Positions 49,690-59,427 of a stretch of DNA of 64,000 nucleotides are shown here, piece after piece; position 1 is the stretch's first letter; each line of letters starts with the position of its first letter. Position numbers and translations under genes: made by a program. This DNA is from Vibrio hyugaensis (lineage in GTDB: Bacteria > Pseudomonadota > Gammaproteobacteria > Enterobacterales > Vibrionaceae): positions 3,224,001-3,288,000 of the forward strand of contig NZ_CP025794.1 of assembly GCF_002906655.1 (NCBI RefSeq). Reading direction: 5' to 3'. The notes under the pieces are model-generated. The model did no database searches. It saw nothing but the letters and a program-made list of their open reading frames with translations, and was not told the DNA's origin.

Positions 49690-50043
49690 AAGTAAATCCC
49701 TAAGTTATTGATAAATAGAATGGAGGCGACGAGTAGGACGGAACCATTCTTAACCCTGTCAATCGTATGGATTTAATCTGTATGAGTAAAATGAATGCTT
49801 TTCATTTTGTTAATGATTTTTTTGCATTTATTTAAAAATCAATGGATTAATTGTGTTTTAAGGCCAAAAAGAAGAAATAAATCTCTAAGAATAGAAAATA
49901 AGGCGGAATTTAAAAAGGGACGTTGCGCTAGAGTTAGTGAAGACGGTACTGGCAACGAGATGCTCTGAGGCGCTTATTGGTGCTGAGCCGTTGAATTTAG
50001 ATACGAAAAAAGCCCAGTTTTTCAACTGGGCTTTTCGGGAATT
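49690..50043 (-). promoter_or_regulatory. pflB upstream region
   Basis: 354 bases, AT-rich near 49790-49910, including the tRNA-Asn terminator at its right end. It likely contains the pflB promoter. I could not find a convincing FNR or ArcA site. Confidence 0.35.
50006..50035. terminator. Terminator of tRNA-Asn
   Basis: AAAAAGCCCAGTT/AACTGGGCTTTT hairpin directly 3' of the leftward tRNA. Confidence 0.88.
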
Positions 50044-50119
50044 TGGCTCCTCCTGCTGGGCTCGAACCAGCGACCTGCGGATTAACAGTCCGTCGCTCTA
50101 CCAACTGAGCTAAGGAGGA
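50044..50119 (-). tRNA. tRNA-Asn (anticodon GUU)
   Basis: 76-nt cloverleaf: acceptor TCCTCCT/AGGAGGA, D-arm AGCTCAGTTGGTAGAGC, anticodon loop CTGTTAA with GTT, T-arm GGTTCGAGCCC, encoded CCA. Confidence 0.98.
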
Positions 50120-50259
50120 ATTGCTTTGCTTGAAAGCGGGACGAATCTTACCGAGCACCCACAAAGCTGTCAACACCCAAAAAACACATTTTGAGCAAAA
50201 AAGTTAGTTTTTACATCTTTACTTTTTTGTACTCCTTGCCAGTAAAGGGCTGGAGTTAG

Positions 50260-50282
50260 TTATCCACCAAAATTGTGGATAA
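50260..50282. promoter_or_regulatory. Inverted pair of DnaA boxes upstream of uvrB
   Basis: TTATCCACC (50260-50268) and, on the other strand, a perfect consensus DnaA box TTATCCACA read from TGTGGATAA (50274-50282). The two form the 9-bp inverted repeat GTTATCCAC/GTGGATAAC. A DnaA box upstream of uvrB has been described in E. coli, so conservation is plausible. Confidence 0.6.
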
Positions 50283-50634
50283 CTATGTTGATGAGATCTG
50301 AGTAAAGATCATTGTTATGCAACTGGGTGTGCTTTGTGTGAATTTTTACGCGAGAATATTCACTGATTAGTCAAGTAAAACAGTGATTTATTAAATTTGC
50401 TATGAAATCAATCAAAGTGGATAAAATTTACACTTTTGGGGATAAAGGATGATTTTTGTGTTTTTTGGGGAAAACTTGTGGAAATTATATCGTGATGAGT
50501 GCAGACGCTTCATCGACTAGGGCGAAAGACTATATCAGAACGTGTTAAATAAGGCTAGATCAAAGTAGAGAAAGCACAAAATTTAATAGTAATGAGCTAT
50601 AAATCATAGATAGACGTAGATTTCATCTTTGAAG

Positions 50635-50650
50635 GTGTATATATATACAG
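50635..50650. promoter_or_regulatory. LexA (SOS) box of uvrB
   Basis: GTGTATATATATACAG differs from the consensus CTGT-N8-ACAG at one base and sits 29 bases before the uvrB ATG, where SOS control is expected. Confidence 0.85.
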
Positions 50651-50678
50651 CCAAAGTGCAGTAATTTTGAGGAAGGGT

Positions 50679-52709
50679 ATGAGTAAAGTTTATGAACTGG
50701 TCTCTGATTATCAACCATCTGGTGATCAACCAACAGCCATCAAGCAGTTGCTAGAAGGGTTAGATTCCGGTCTTGCCCACCAAACACTCTTAGGTGTAAC
50801 GGGGTCTGGTAAAACATTTACATTAGCGAATGTTATTGCAGAAGCGCAACGACCAGCGATTCTACTCGCACCCAATAAAACACTTGCTGCTCAGTTGTAT
50901 GGTGAAATGAAGTCTTTCTTCCCCAATAACGCGGTGGAATATTTTGTTTCGTACTATGACTACTACCAACCGGAAGCGTATGTTCCGACCACGGATACCT
51001 TCATAGAGAAAGACGCGTCAGTTAACGCGCACATTGAACAAATGCGTTTGTCCGCTACAAAAGCACTACTAGAACGTAAAGATGCCATTATTGTCGCGTC
51101 GGTATCGGCTATCTATGGTTTGGGTGACCCTGAATCGTATCTACAAATGATGTTGCACCTGCGTCGCGGTGATGTGATTGATCAGCGCGATATGCTACGC
51201 CGCCTTGCAGAGCTGCAATACTCACGCAATGACGTCGCATTTGAACGCGGTCAGTTCCGTGTTCGTGGTGAGGTGATTGACATCTTCCCGGCCGAGTCAG
51301 ACCAAGATGCTGTGCGCGTAGAGATGTTTGACGATGAAGTTGATTGCATCAGCGTATTTGATCCATTGACTGGGGTCGTAAAGCAACGCGATTTACCTCG
51401 TTACACCATTTATCCTAAAACGCACTATGTTACGCCACGCGAGCGTATTTTAGATGCAATTGAAAGCATTAAAGTTGAGTTAGAAGTTCGTAAGAAACAA
51501 CTACTAGACAATAACAAGTTGTTGGAAAAACAGCGTATCAGCCAACGTACTCAATTCGATATTGAGATGATGAACGAATTGGGTTTCTGTTCAGGTATCG
51601 AAAACTACTCTCGTTACTTGAGTGGTCGTGCTGAGGGTGAGCCGCCACCGACACTATTTGATTACTTGCCTCACGATGGTTTGTTGATCATCGATGAGTC
51701 GCACGTGACGGTTCCGCAAATCGGTGCCATGTATAAAGGCGACCGTTCGCGTAAAGAAACGCTGGTGGAATTTGGCTTCCGTTTACCTTCTGCTTTAGAC
51801 AATCGTCCGATGAAATTTGAGGAATTTGAGTCGATCTCACCACAAACTATTTTCGTGTCGGCAACTCCAGGCAATTACGAATTAGAAAAATCTGCAGATG
51901 AAATTGCCGATCAAGTCGTGCGCCCAACGGGTCTGCTTGATCCTGAATTAGAAGTTCGCCCAGTGGCAACTCAGGTTGATGACTTGTTGTCTGAGATTCG
52001 AATTAGAGCGGCGAAAGACGAGCGTGTTTTGGTAACTACACTAACCAAACGTATGGCAGAAGACTTAACGGAATACCTGCATGAGCATGATGTTCGAGTG
52101 CGTTACCTTCACTCAGACATCGATACTGTCGAGCGAGTCGAGATCATTCGAGATCTGCGTTTGGGTGAGTTTGATGTGCTGGTTGGGATCAACTTGTTAC
52201 GAGAAGGTCTTGATATGCCAGAGGTATCACTGGTGGCGATTCTTGATGCGGATAAAGAGGGCTTCTTACGTTCAGAGCGTTCTTTGATTCAGACTATTGG
52301 CCGTGCGGCACGAAATATCGAAGGTCGAGCGATTTTGTATGCAGACTCGATTACAAAATCGATGAAAAAAGCAATGGATGAAACGGATCGTCGTCGTGAG
52401 AAACAGAAAGCTTACAACGCAGAGATGGGTATTGAGCCTCAGCCTCTGAAACGCAATATCAAAGACATCATGGAATTGGGTGATATTACTAAATCTAAGC
52501 GCCAGCGTAATACCAAGCAGGTACCATTATCTAAGGTGGCAGAACCTTCGCAGTCTTACGACGTGATGTCACCACAGCAATTGGAAAAAGAAATCAGTCG
52601 TTTAGAAGCTGCGATGTACCAACATGCTCAAGATCTTGAGTTTGAATTGGCCGCACAAAAACGCGATGAGATAGAGAAACTAAGAGCGCAGTTTATTGCC
52701 AATAGTTAA
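50679..52709 (+). CDS. uvrB: Excinuclease ABC subunit B
   Basis: 676-aa damage-verification helicase-like subunit of UvrABC nucleotide excision repair. Walker [11 protein letters not shown]; beta-hairpin segment [12 protein letters not shown]; helicase motifs IIDESH and [10 protein letters not shown]-terminal UVR domain ([20 protein letters not shown]) for UvrC contact. The ATG at 50679 follows GAGGAAGGG. The in-frame start at 50667 overlaps that RBS and is unlikely. Confidence 0.98.
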   Translation: MSKVYELVSDYQPSGDQPTAIKQLLEGLDSGLAHQTLLGVTGSGKTFTLANVIAEAQRPAILLAPNKTLAAQLYGEMKSFFPNNAVEYFVSYYDYYQPEAYVPTTDTFIEKDASVNAHIEQMRLSATKALLERKDAIIVASVSAIYGLGDPESYLQMMLHLRRGDVIDQRDMLRRLAELQYSRNDVAFERGQFRVRGEVIDIFPAESDQDAVRVEMFDDEVDCISVFDPLTGVVKQRDLPRYTIYPKTHYVTPRERILDAIESIKVELEVRKKQLLDNNKLLEKQRISQRTQFDIEMMNELGFCSGIENYSRYLSGRAEGEPPPTLFDYLPHDGLLIIDESHVTVPQIGAMYKGDRSRKETLVEFGFRLPSALDNRPMKFEEFESISPQTIFVSATPGNYELEKSADEIADQVVRPTGLLDPELEVRPVATQVDDLLSEIRIRAAKDERVLVTTLTKRMAEDLTEYLHEHDVRVRYLHSDIDTVERVEIIRDLRLGEFDVLVGINLLREGLDMPEVSLVAILDADKEGFLRSERSLIQTIGRAARNIEGRAILYADSITKSMKKAMDETDRRREKQKAYNAEMGIEPQPLKRNIKDIMELGDITKSKRQRNTKQVPLSKVAEPSQSYDVMSPQQLEKEISRLEAAMYQHAQDLEFELAAQKRDEIEKLRAQFIANS

Positions 52710-52776
52710 CTCTTTAGGCCTACCAAAACCCGAGTGCATTTGTATTTGGGTTTTATATTTCCCCCAAAAAACAGAC

Positions 52777-52870
52777 AAAAAAGAAGCCAATAGGCAGTCG
52801 GGTCTATTGGCTTGTTTTGTGAACATATCGTTCACTAACAACGTCAGTTGGCTAGGTGACCCGAGGGGTC
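52777..52870 (-). ncRNA. qrr1: Qrr1 quorum regulatory small RNA
   Basis: About 94 nt, transcribed divergently from luxO. It contains the Qrr-family core (reading minus: GGGTCACCTAGCCAACTGAC, then GTTGTTAGTGAA), which pairs with luxR/hapR-type mRNAs through Hfq. The 5' hairpin is ACCC/GGGT and the 3' terminator is AAGCCAATAG/CTATTGGCTT followed by T-rich sequence. A sigma-54 promoter and a LuxO site lie directly upstream. Location next to luxO is that of qrr1 in vibrios. Confidence 0.95.
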
Positions 52871-52881
52871 ATTAAACAAAC

Positions 52882-52897
52882 AGCATGGTTTGTGCCA
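52882..52897 (-). promoter_or_regulatory. Sigma-54 promoter of qrr1
   Basis: On the minus strand TGGCAC-N5-ATGCT, close to the -24/-12 consensus TGGCAC-N5-TTGCA, placing the start at about 52870, the 5' end of the Qrr1 core. Confidence 0.85.
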
Positions 52898-52961
52898 TAT
52901 TTTAACCTGTTGATATTCGGTTTAATTTGTTTAGAATACCCACAATCTAACGAATGTTTAT

Positions 52962-52974
52962 TTGCAAAATGCAA
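52962..52974. promoter_or_regulatory. LuxO operator
   Basis: TTGCAAAATGCAA fits the LuxO enhancer consensus TTGCA-N3-TGCAA. It is 65-77 bases upstream of the qrr1 -24 element and 49 before the luxO start, so it can activate qrr1 and autorepress luxO, as described in V. harveyi. Confidence 0.85.
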
Positions 52975-53022
52975 AGCGTAATGCGATTATTATTTAAAAC
53001 ACAACAAAAAATCGGCTAGGCT

Positions 53023-54426
53023 ATGCAACAAATAACAGAAGGTCAAAAGTCACGTTACCTATTAATGGTCGAAGATACCGCTTCCGTTGCGGCATTGTAC
53101 CGTTCTTACCTAACGCCACTCGGCATTGATATCAATATTGTTGGAACAGGCAGAGATGCAATCGAAAGCCTGAATCACCGTATTCCGGATCTTATTCTTC
53201 TCGATCTTCGTCTGCCAGATATGACGGGGATGGACGTATTGCACGCGGTGAAGAAAAGTCACCCTGATGTGCCAATTATTTTCATGACTGCTCACGGTTC
53301 TATCGATACCGCGGTAGAGGCGATGCGTCATGGCTCTCAAGATTTCTTAATCAAACCCTGTGAGGCTGATCGGCTGCGCGTAACGGTAAATAACGCGATT
53401 CGCAAGGCAACGAAATTAAAGAATGAAGCCGACAACCCAGGCAATCAAAACTACCAAGGTTTCATCGGCAGTAGCCAGACCATGCAGCAGGTTTACCGCA
53501 CAATTGACTCGGCAGCGAGTAGTAAAGCCAGTATCTTCATTACTGGTGAAAGTGGTACTGGTAAAGAGGTGTGTGCCGAGGCGATTCACGCAGCAAGTAA
53601 ACGTGGCGATAAGCCGTTTATTGCGATCAACTGTGCTGCTATCCCGAAAGATCTGATCGAAAGTGAGTTGTTTGGCCACGTTAAAGGTGCGTTTACCGGA
53701 GCGGCAAATGACCGTCAAGGTGCAGCTGAACTGGCTGACGGCGGGACGTTGTTCCTTGATGAACTATGTGAAATGGACTTGGATTTACAAACCAAGTTAT
53801 TGCGTTTCATCCAGACGGGTACGTTCCAAAAAGTAGGCTCTTCTAAGATGAAGAGTGTGGATGTTCGCTTTGTGTGTGCGACTAACCGCGACCCGTGGAA
53901 AGAAGTACAAGAAGGCCGTTTTCGTGAAGACTTGTATTACCGCCTTTACGTGATTCCTTTACATTTGCCGCCACTACGCGAACGTGGTGAAGACGTGATC
54001 GAAATTGCGTATTCTTTGCTGGGTTATATGTCTCACGAGGAAGGCAAGAGTTTTATTCGTTTTGCACAAGATGTGATTGAACGTTTCAACAGTTACGAAT
54101 GGCCGGGTAACGTTCGTCAGTTGCAAAACGTGTTGCGTAATATCGTGGTACTGAACAACGGCAAAGAAATTACTCTGGACATGCTGCCACCACCACTGAA
54201 TCAACCGGTGGTTCGTCAATCGATTTCAAAATTTATTGAACCTGAAATCATGACGGTGTCAGACATTATGCCGCTTTGGATGACTGAAAAAATGGCCATC
54301 GAGCAGGCGATTCAGGCGTGTGATGGCAATATTCCACGCGCTGCGGGTTACTTAGATGTCAGCCCTTCAACCATATATCGCAAGTTGCAAGCTTGGAATA
54401 ATAGGGAAGAAAAACAAAACGTATGA
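53023..54426 (+). CDS. luxO: Quorum-sensing response regulator LuxO
   Basis: 467-aa sigma-54-dependent activator. The receiver domain (about 10-125) has the phospho-acceptor Asp61 in [10 protein letters not shown] (Asp47 in numbering from the internal Met15). The AAA+ domain has Walker A GESGTGKE (175-182), GAFTGA and [13 protein letters not shown]. The C-terminal Fis-type HTH is near [16 protein letters not shown]. Phospho-LuxO activates qrr genes at low cell density. Divergent from qrr1, overlapping luxU by 4 bases. Confidence 0.98.
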   Translation: MQQITEGQKSRYLLMVEDTASVAALYRSYLTPLGIDINIVGTGRDAIESLNHRIPDLILLDLRLPDMTGMDVLHAVKKSHPDVPIIFMTAHGSIDTAVEAMRHGSQDFLIKPCEADRLRVTVNNAIRKATKLKNEADNPGNQNYQGFIGSSQTMQQVYRTIDSAASSKASIFITGESGTGKEVCAEAIHAASKRGDKPFIAINCAAIPKDLIESELFGHVKGAFTGAANDRQGAAELADGGTLFLDELCEMDLDLQTKLLRFIQTGTFQKVGSSKMKSVDVRFVCATNRDPWKEVQEGRFREDLYYRLYVIPLHLPPLRERGEDVIEIAYSLLGYMSHEEGKSFIRFAQDVIERFNSYEWPGNVRQLQNVLRNIVVLNNGKEITLDMLPPPLNQPVVRQSISKFIEPEIMTVSDIMPLWMTEKMAIEQAIQACDGNIPRAAGYLDVSPSTIYRKLQAWNNREEKQNV

Positions 54427-54766
54427 GCATGGATGTATTGAATCAGCAAAAAATCGACGAATTGGCCGCGGAAATTGGCCTAGATAACGTTCCTATTTTG
54501 CTGGATATTTTCCTCGGAGAAATGGATGTCTATATCACCAACTTGTCGCAATACCAAGGCAGTGAGCAACTGATCTATCTAAAGGAAATCAGTCATGCTT
54601 TAAAAAGCAGTGCCGCCAGTTTTGGGGCTGATCGCTTGTGTGATTTGGCCGTAGCGATTGATAAGAAAGCCAAATCGGGTGAGTTAGTAGAAGGGGGGGA
54701 GACATTACTTCGATGTTAGACTTGCTTCACATTACTCGTGATGAGTATCGTTTATGGACGCAGTAG
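54423..54766 (+). CDS. luxU: Phosphorelay protein LuxU (Hpt), frameshifted in this sequence
   Basis: Hpt protein that carries phosphate from LuxN/LuxQ/CqsS-type hybrid kinases to LuxO. His58 in [12 protein letters not shown] is the phosphorylated residue, at the same number as in V. harveyi. The frame breaks at the run of seven G (54693-54699), giving a wrong end (GGETLLRC) at 54719. With eight G the protein continues [19 protein letters not shown] and stops at 54766, exactly 114 aa, the normal LuxU length. A homopolymer error is the simplest explanation. Confidence 0.93.
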
Positions 54767-54788
54767 CCCTGTATTAAACCTTATAAAA

Positions 54789-54820
54789 ACAAAGCCCTTC
54801 ACGTCGGTGAAGGGCTTTGT
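54789..54820. terminator. Bidirectional terminator, luxU / ybhK
   Basis: ACAAAGCCCTTCAC/GTGAAGGGCTTTGT, perfect 14-bp stem, GTCG loop. Confidence 0.88.
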
Positions 54821-54864
54821 CATTTTATACGCTCAGGTGCCTCAATTGTAGGCCACTTCTTGTG

Positions 54865-55758
54865 TTATTTTGCAACCAGTTGGTTTTCAATCGCTAACTT
54901 AAGTTTGTCACGATCATGACGCCAGTCGCGGTTGGTAGACGCTAATGACTCGGTGACCACATTCCAGTTATCCAGAACCTCTTGATCGGTTTCCTCTGCA
55001 AGTACGACATCAATCTGTCTGCCTTGGCATGCTCGCTCACACCATTCCAGCTTTTGTTTCATCGTCATGCGACCCGCTGGACCATATTCTGGACTAAGGT
55101 TAGCCACAAAAATGACTTTTGCTTTTTGGTTCGCTGCGATTGCTTTCCCCAATTCAGGTAAGAGTAGCGGTGGCATGATACTCGTTAGGAAGCTACCAGG
55201 GCCGAGGATGATGGCGTCAGCTTCTGCAAGAGCGGTTACCGCCTCTTTTGTTGCTGGCACTTCTGGTGAAAGGTCTAATCGGCGAAGATCTTTATCCATT
55301 TCATCCACATTAGTTTCACCTGTCACCCATTGCCCATCTACAGACAAAGCGGTGAGGTCGGAAGGATGTTCAGACATAGGAAGAATGTTGACATCGACTT
55401 TCAACATATTGCGAATCAGATTGATCGCGTCTAAAGGGCGGACGGAGAGGTTATCCAATGCCGTGAGCATCAGGTTCCCCAAGTTGTGGCCATCTAATTC
55501 ACCAGTCCCTTTAAAGCGGTACTCAAACATCATCGAGCTGATCGATGGCTCCGTGATCAACTGGTTGATACAGTTTCGTGTATCGCCCCAAGCTATTCCG
55601 CCTTGACAATGGCGGATACGGCCAGTTGATCCGCCGTTGTCAGTGGTTGCCACAATGCCCGTTGCATTGCTGCCAAAATCATTAAGTGCGGCCAGCATTC
55701 GACCTAAACCGTGACCACCGCCAACTGCGACCACTTTCTTATTGGTGTAGATATTCAT
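54865..55758 (-). CDS. ybhK: YvcK/YbhK family protein (CofD-like fold)
   Basis: 297 aa. The nucleotide-binding start VVAVGGGHGLGRMLAAL is followed by ATTDNGGSTGRIR and GDTRNCINQL, and ILGPGSFLTSIMPPLL later. These are signatures of the YvcK/CofD-like family. In B. subtilis YvcK binds UDP-sugars and supports cell-shape and gluconeogenic growth; the role in vibrios is not established. It is divergent from moaA and lies in the usual luxOU-moa context. Confidence 0.92.
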   Translation of the reverse strand: MNIYTNKKVVAVGGGHGLGRMLAALNDFGSNATGIVATTDNGGSTGRIRHCQGGIAWGDTRNCINQLITEPSISSMMFEYRFKGTGELDGHNLGNLMLTALDNLSVRPLDAINLIRNMLKVDVNILPMSEHPSDLTALSVDGQWVTGETNVDEMDKDLRRLDLSPEVPATKEAVTALAEADAIILGPGSFLTSIMPPLLLPELGKAIAANQKAKVIFVANLSPEYGPAGRMTMKQKLEWCERACQGRQIDVVLAEETDQEVLDNWNVVTESLASTNRDWRHDRDKLKLAIENQLVAK

Positions 55759-55901
55759 TACGTTCTTCTAATAATCTTGTAAAAAGCGACTACAATTTAT
55801 CTTAATGAGTGTCTTAACAGTACTCACTTAGCGGTAAATTGTGTTTCTAGAGAGTTTTTTATCACTCTGCTCTGGATTCCATTACAAATTTTAAGTATTT
55901 T

Positions 55902-56037
55902 ACACGGCAAAGCTATCAGGGGCTTTCCTCTGGTTGCCATAACTCCGAGCTCACTATGCTAAGTCTAAGGATAGGCGTTTTGAGCCAGTGACATACTGTC
56001 ACAAGGGCATAATTGGAAATGATTATGCCTCCCGTGT
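55902..56037 (+). promoter_or_regulatory. Molybdenum-cofactor (Moco) riboswitch upstream of moaA
   Basis: The closing stem ACACGG (55902-55907)/CCGTGT (56032-56037) encloses the conserved motif seen before E. coli moaA, ending in GCCTCCCGTGTTTGGAAAGG, where AAAGG is the RBS. An inner GCATAAT/ATTATGC hairpin is visible at about 56007-56028. The family represses moa expression when Moco is abundant. Confidence 0.88.
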
Positions 56038-56052
56038 TTGGAAAGGTGTTCC

Positions 56053-57042
56053 GTGGCGCAACAATTCGAAGACAAATTTCATCGTAAGTTCTATTACTTG
56101 CGTCTGTCTGTGACCGACGTTTGTAATTTTAAATGTACCTATTGCCTTCCTGACGGCTACAAGCCATCGGGCAATAAAAACTCGTCTTTTTTATCTCTTC
56201 CAGAGATCAATCGTGTCGTAAGAGCGTTTGCAGATTGTGGTACCTCAAAGGTACGCATCACTGGTGGTGAGCCGAGTTTACGCAAAGACTTTACTGACAT
56301 TATCCACTCTGTCGCAACCACGCCGGGTATCAAAAAAGTCGCAACAACGACAAACGGTTACCGCATGGCGAAGCACGTTGCTGACTGGCGTGAAGCTGGC
56401 TTGACCAACATCAACGTAAGCGTGGATAGTTTAGACCCTCGTATGTTCCATCAAATCACGGGTGAAAATAAGTTCACTGAAGTGATGAATGGTATCGAAC
56501 GTGCGTTTGAAGTGGGTTATGAGCAAGTCAAAGTTAACGTGGTACTGATGAAAGACCTCAACCACAACGAACTGCCTGCATTCCTTAACTGGATTAAAGA
56601 TCGTCCAATTCAACTGCGTTTTATCGAATTAATGCAGACAGGTGAAATGGATGATTTGTTTGCGAAACACCATGTTTCTGGTGTTGCTATTCGAAATCAA
56701 TTAATTGCTAACGGTTGGTTACTCAAAGTTCGTTCTCATAATGATGGCCCTGCGCAAGTGTTTGTTCATCCAGACTACAAGGGCGAAATCGGCCTTATCA
56801 TGCCTTATGAAAAAGACTTCTGTGAGAGCTGTAACCGACTTCGCGTCTCTGCTAAAGGTAAACTGCATCTGTGTCTGTTCGGCGATCATGGCGTAGAGTT
56901 ACGGGACCTATTAGAACGTGATGACCAAGAAAATGAATTGATTGAGCGTATTCAAGCCCAGCTGCAAACAAAATCGGTCAGTCACTTCTTGCATGACGGC
57001 AACACGGGTATGACACCGCATCTTGCGTCTATCGGCGGTTAA
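56053..57042 (+). CDS. moaA: GTP 3',8-cyclase MoaA
   Basis: Radical-SAM enzyme that, with MoaC, converts GTP to cyclic pyranopterin monophosphate. The radical-SAM cluster is Cys24, Cys28, Cys31 (CNFKCTYC). The second cluster is in [18 protein letters not shown]. The double-Gly C-terminus (SIGG) is essential in homologues. The GTG start at 56053 follows AAAGG and gives the Vibrio-type [20 protein letters not shown]. 329 aa. Confidence 0.97.
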   Translation: MAQQFEDKFHRKFYYLRLSVTDVCNFKCTYCLPDGYKPSGNKNSSFLSLPEINRVVRAFADCGTSKVRITGGEPSLRKDFTDIIHSVATTPGIKKVATTTNGYRMAKHVADWREAGLTNINVSVDSLDPRMFHQITGENKFTEVMNGIERAFEVGYEQVKVNVVLMKDLNHNELPAFLNWIKDRPIQLRFIELMQTGEMDDLFAKHHVSGVAIRNQLIANGWLLKVRSHNDGPAQVFVHPDYKGEIGLIMPYEKDFCESCNRLRVSAKGKLHLCLFGDHGVELRDLLERDDQENELIERIQAQLQTKSVSHFLHDGNTGMTPHLASIGG

Positions 57043-57138
57043 ATTCAGATTTTACATTGGGAGCTGACGTGGCTTCCGATGACTTTTCCAGAATCGATAC
57101 TTTGCGTATCAAAATCAAATTAAAGAATAGGTGAACAA

Positions 57139-57651
57139 ATGGGTCACGCTGAAAGCAAATTTCAACCTGCAAACATTGCCGTTCTAACGGTATCTGACAC
57201 GCGTACAGAAGAAAACGATACTTCAGGCGGCTATCTAGTTGAGCACGCAAAGGAAGCGGGTCATAACGTTGTTGATAAACAAATTGTTATCGATGATATG
57301 TACAAGATCCGTGCGATCGTTTCTCAATGGATTGCTGACGAAAACGTACAAGCAATTATGATCACTGGCGGTACAGGTTTTACTTCACGTGATAGTACTC
57401 CAGAAGCGCTTAAGCCACTATTTGACAAAGAAGTGGAAGGCTTTGGTGAACTGTTCCGTCAGGTGTCTTACGAAGAGATTGGTACATCAACCATTCAATC
57501 TCGCGCTATTGCGGGCTTTGCTAACCACACCGTTATCTTTGCAATGCCTGGTTCTACAGGTGCATGTCGCACGGGTTGGACGAAGATCATCAAGCAGCAG
57601 TTGGACGCAAGTCACCGCCCTTGTAACTTTATGCCACACCTATCTGTATAA
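57139..57651 (+). CDS. moaB: Molybdopterin biosynthesis protein MoaB
   Basis: 170 aa, MogA/MoaB fold that binds molybdopterin and may adenylylate it. Motifs [37 protein letters not shown] and ALPGSTGA-type [13 protein letters not shown] are present. Located 96 bases after moaA, 26 before moaC. Confidence 0.95.
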   Translation: MGHAESKFQPANIAVLTVSDTRTEENDTSGGYLVEHAKEAGHNVVDKQIVIDDMYKIRAIVSQWIADENVQAIMITGGTGFTSRDSTPEALKPLFDKEVEGFGELFRQVSYEEIGTSTIQSRAIAGFANHTVIFAMPGSTGACRTGWTKIIKQQLDASHRPCNFMPHLSV

Positions 57652-57677
57652 CCTTTCCTAAAAGCGAAGGAACAACA

Positions 57678-58157
57678 ATGACCCAATTTACACATATCAA
57701 TGCGTCTGGCGAAGCGAACATGGTCGACGTGTCTGCAAAAGCGGAAACCGTTCGTGAAGCACGTGCTGAAGGATTTGTACACATGGCGCCAGAAACACTA
57801 CAACTTATCGTTTCAGGCCAACACCATAAAGGTGATGTGTTTGCAACCGCGCGTATTGCTGGTATTCAAGCGGCAAAGAAAACATGGGACCTGATCCCAC
57901 TTTGCCACCCTTTATTGCTTTCTAAAGTTGAAGTCCAGCTAGAAGCGATTGAAGCGGAGAATAAAGTACGTATCGAATCAGTATGTAAGCTGGCGGGTAA
58001 GACAGGCGTGGAAATGGAAGCGCTTACTGCCGCTTCTGTTGCCGCACTGACAATTTATGATATGTGTAAAGCGGTGCAGAAAGACATGGTTATCGAGCAA
58101 GTCCGTTTATTAGAGAAAACGGGTGGCAAATCTGGGCATTTCAAGGCGGAATCATGA
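57678..58157 (+). CDS. moaC: Cyclic pyranopterin monophosphate synthase MoaC
   Basis: 159 aa. Partner of MoaA in the first step of Moco synthesis. [20 protein letters not shown] start, [11 protein letters not shown] and [16 protein letters not shown] ([13 protein letters not shown]) motifs, and the active-site Lys/His are present. Overlaps moaD by 4 bases. Confidence 0.97.
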   Translation: MTQFTHINASGEANMVDVSAKAETVREARAEGFVHMAPETLQLIVSGQHHKGDVFATARIAGIQAAKKTWDLIPLCHPLLLSKVEVQLEAIEAENKVRIESVCKLAGKTGVEMEALTAASVAALTIYDMCKAVQKDMVIEQVRLLEKTGGKSGHFKAES

Positions 58158-58411
58158 TTAAAGTACTTTTCTTTGCTCAAACACGAGAGTTAGTTGGTAT
58201 CGATGGTCTTGAGCTCGAAGACGCGTTTGATAACGTTGAAGCGATTCGTGCACATTTAGTGGATGCTGGTGTAAATAAAGAGGGCAAATGGGACCTTGCG
58301 CTTGAGCCGGGTAAACTGCTTGCCGCAGTAAACCAGTCTATTGTACCGCTAGACGCTGAAGTGAAGTCAGGTGACGAAGTTGCCTTCTTCCCACCAGTAA
58401 CAGGGGGCTAA
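58154..58411 (+). CDS. moaD: Molybdopterin synthase small subunit MoaD
   Basis: 85-aa ubiquitin-like sulfur carrier. The C-terminal PPVTGG ends in the Gly-Gly that is thiocarboxylated. Overlaps moaC by 4 bases and is followed by moaE after 1 base. Confidence 0.96.
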   Translation: MIKVLFFAQTRELVGIDGLELEDAFDNVEAIRAHLVDAGVNKEGKWDLALEPGKLLAAVNQSIVPLDAEVKSGDEVAFFPPVTGG

Positions 58412-58412
58412 A

Positions 58413-58868
58413 ATGGATCCTCGCGTTTCAGTGCAAGCTGAAGACTTCTCTGTTGATCAAGAATACCAGCGTCTATCAGAAGGGACAGCCTCTGGTGCTG
58501 TGGTCACTTTCATCGGTAAAGTTCGTGATATGAACTTAGGTGATAATGTCATTGGCCTTCATTTAGAACATTATCCTGGCATGACAGAGAAAAGCCTGAT
58601 CGATATCTGTGACGAAGCCGAATCGCGTTGGCCGTTATTGGGCATCCGTGTAATTCACCGTGTTGGCGATCTCGACACTGGTGACCAAATCGTTTTTGTT
58701 GGTGTTTCTAGTGCCCATCGAGGTGCTGCCTTTGATGCTTGTGAGTTTGTTATGGACTATTTAAAGACCAAAGCACCTTTCTGGAAAAAAGAACGCACGA
58801 CCAGTGAAAATCGCTGGATCGAGTCACGTGATACGGACCATCAAGCAGCGCAACGCTGGGAGAAGTAG
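58413..58868 (+). CDS. moaE: Molybdopterin synthase large subunit MoaE
   Basis: 151 aa. Forms the MoaD2-MoaE2 synthase that inserts dithiolene sulfur into cPMP. GAVVTFIGKVRDMNLGDNV, HYPGMTEK, HRVGDL and KAPFWKKE with the catalytic Lys are visible. Last gene of the moa operon. Confidence 0.97.
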   Translation: MDPRVSVQAEDFSVDQEYQRLSEGTASGAVVTFIGKVRDMNLGDNVIGLHLEHYPGMTEKSLIDICDEAESRWPLLGIRVIHRVGDLDTGDQIVFVGVSSAHRGAAFDACEFVMDYLKTKAPFWKKERTTSENRWIESRDTDHQAAQRWEK

Positions 58869-59427
58869 AGCTCTCATTTGTTTTACCATTCAAATTACAA
58901 AGGCCAGATGTGATTGAGCATCTGGCCTTTTTCTTTTTACGTAGCCAAGTAAGCTCAATCCTACTACTCACCGTCCTTAGAAGCCGGAAACTCCTTCATA
59001 TCTACTCTCGGTGACCTTGTTCACAATAAAAAATATCAAACAAGATATATGCAATTATTAATTAGACTCAATGTGTTATAAATGTTAATTTTTGTTCATA
59101 TATCTAGCATAAGATGCTATCAAAGAGTTTTAATTTAGAGTTATCGAAAGTTTAAGCTGCCAAATGGATGCTTGAATCCTCATTTCGCTAGGCAATACTT
59201 TTTGTTTGGTATTTATTGCTAAATATGAGCACTACTTACAGAATTATTAGTTTTTTTGCTACATTTTTATGGCAAATTACTTTGAGGGTTGCTAATGTGT
59301 GCCGCAGTCTTTGTAAGGTTTTAGACGTTTGTGCTCAAAAAGCGCACTAAAAAGTTCTAAAATGCTGACCGTTCCAGTCCCTTACAAAGAAGTCATGGAT
59401 GCTAATGAAAAACTTGGAGTTTTACGC
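58869..59427. other. moaE-oppA intergenic region, 559 bases
   Basis: Starts with the moa terminator and continues AT-rich (59020-59300), followed by the oppA leader. The frame of oppA is open back to 59329 but without RBS or signal-peptide logic. I could not identify an sRNA or operator. Confidence 0.4.
58899..58932 (+). terminator. Terminator of the moa operon
   Basis: AAAGGCCAGATG/CATCTGGCCTTT, T-rich tail. Confidence 0.9.

Noticed and set aside
54693..54766. Programmed ribosomal frameshift in luxU
   Set aside because: There is no slippery heptamer of the known type with a downstream structure, and three other genes show the same G-run lesion, so a sequence error is simpler.
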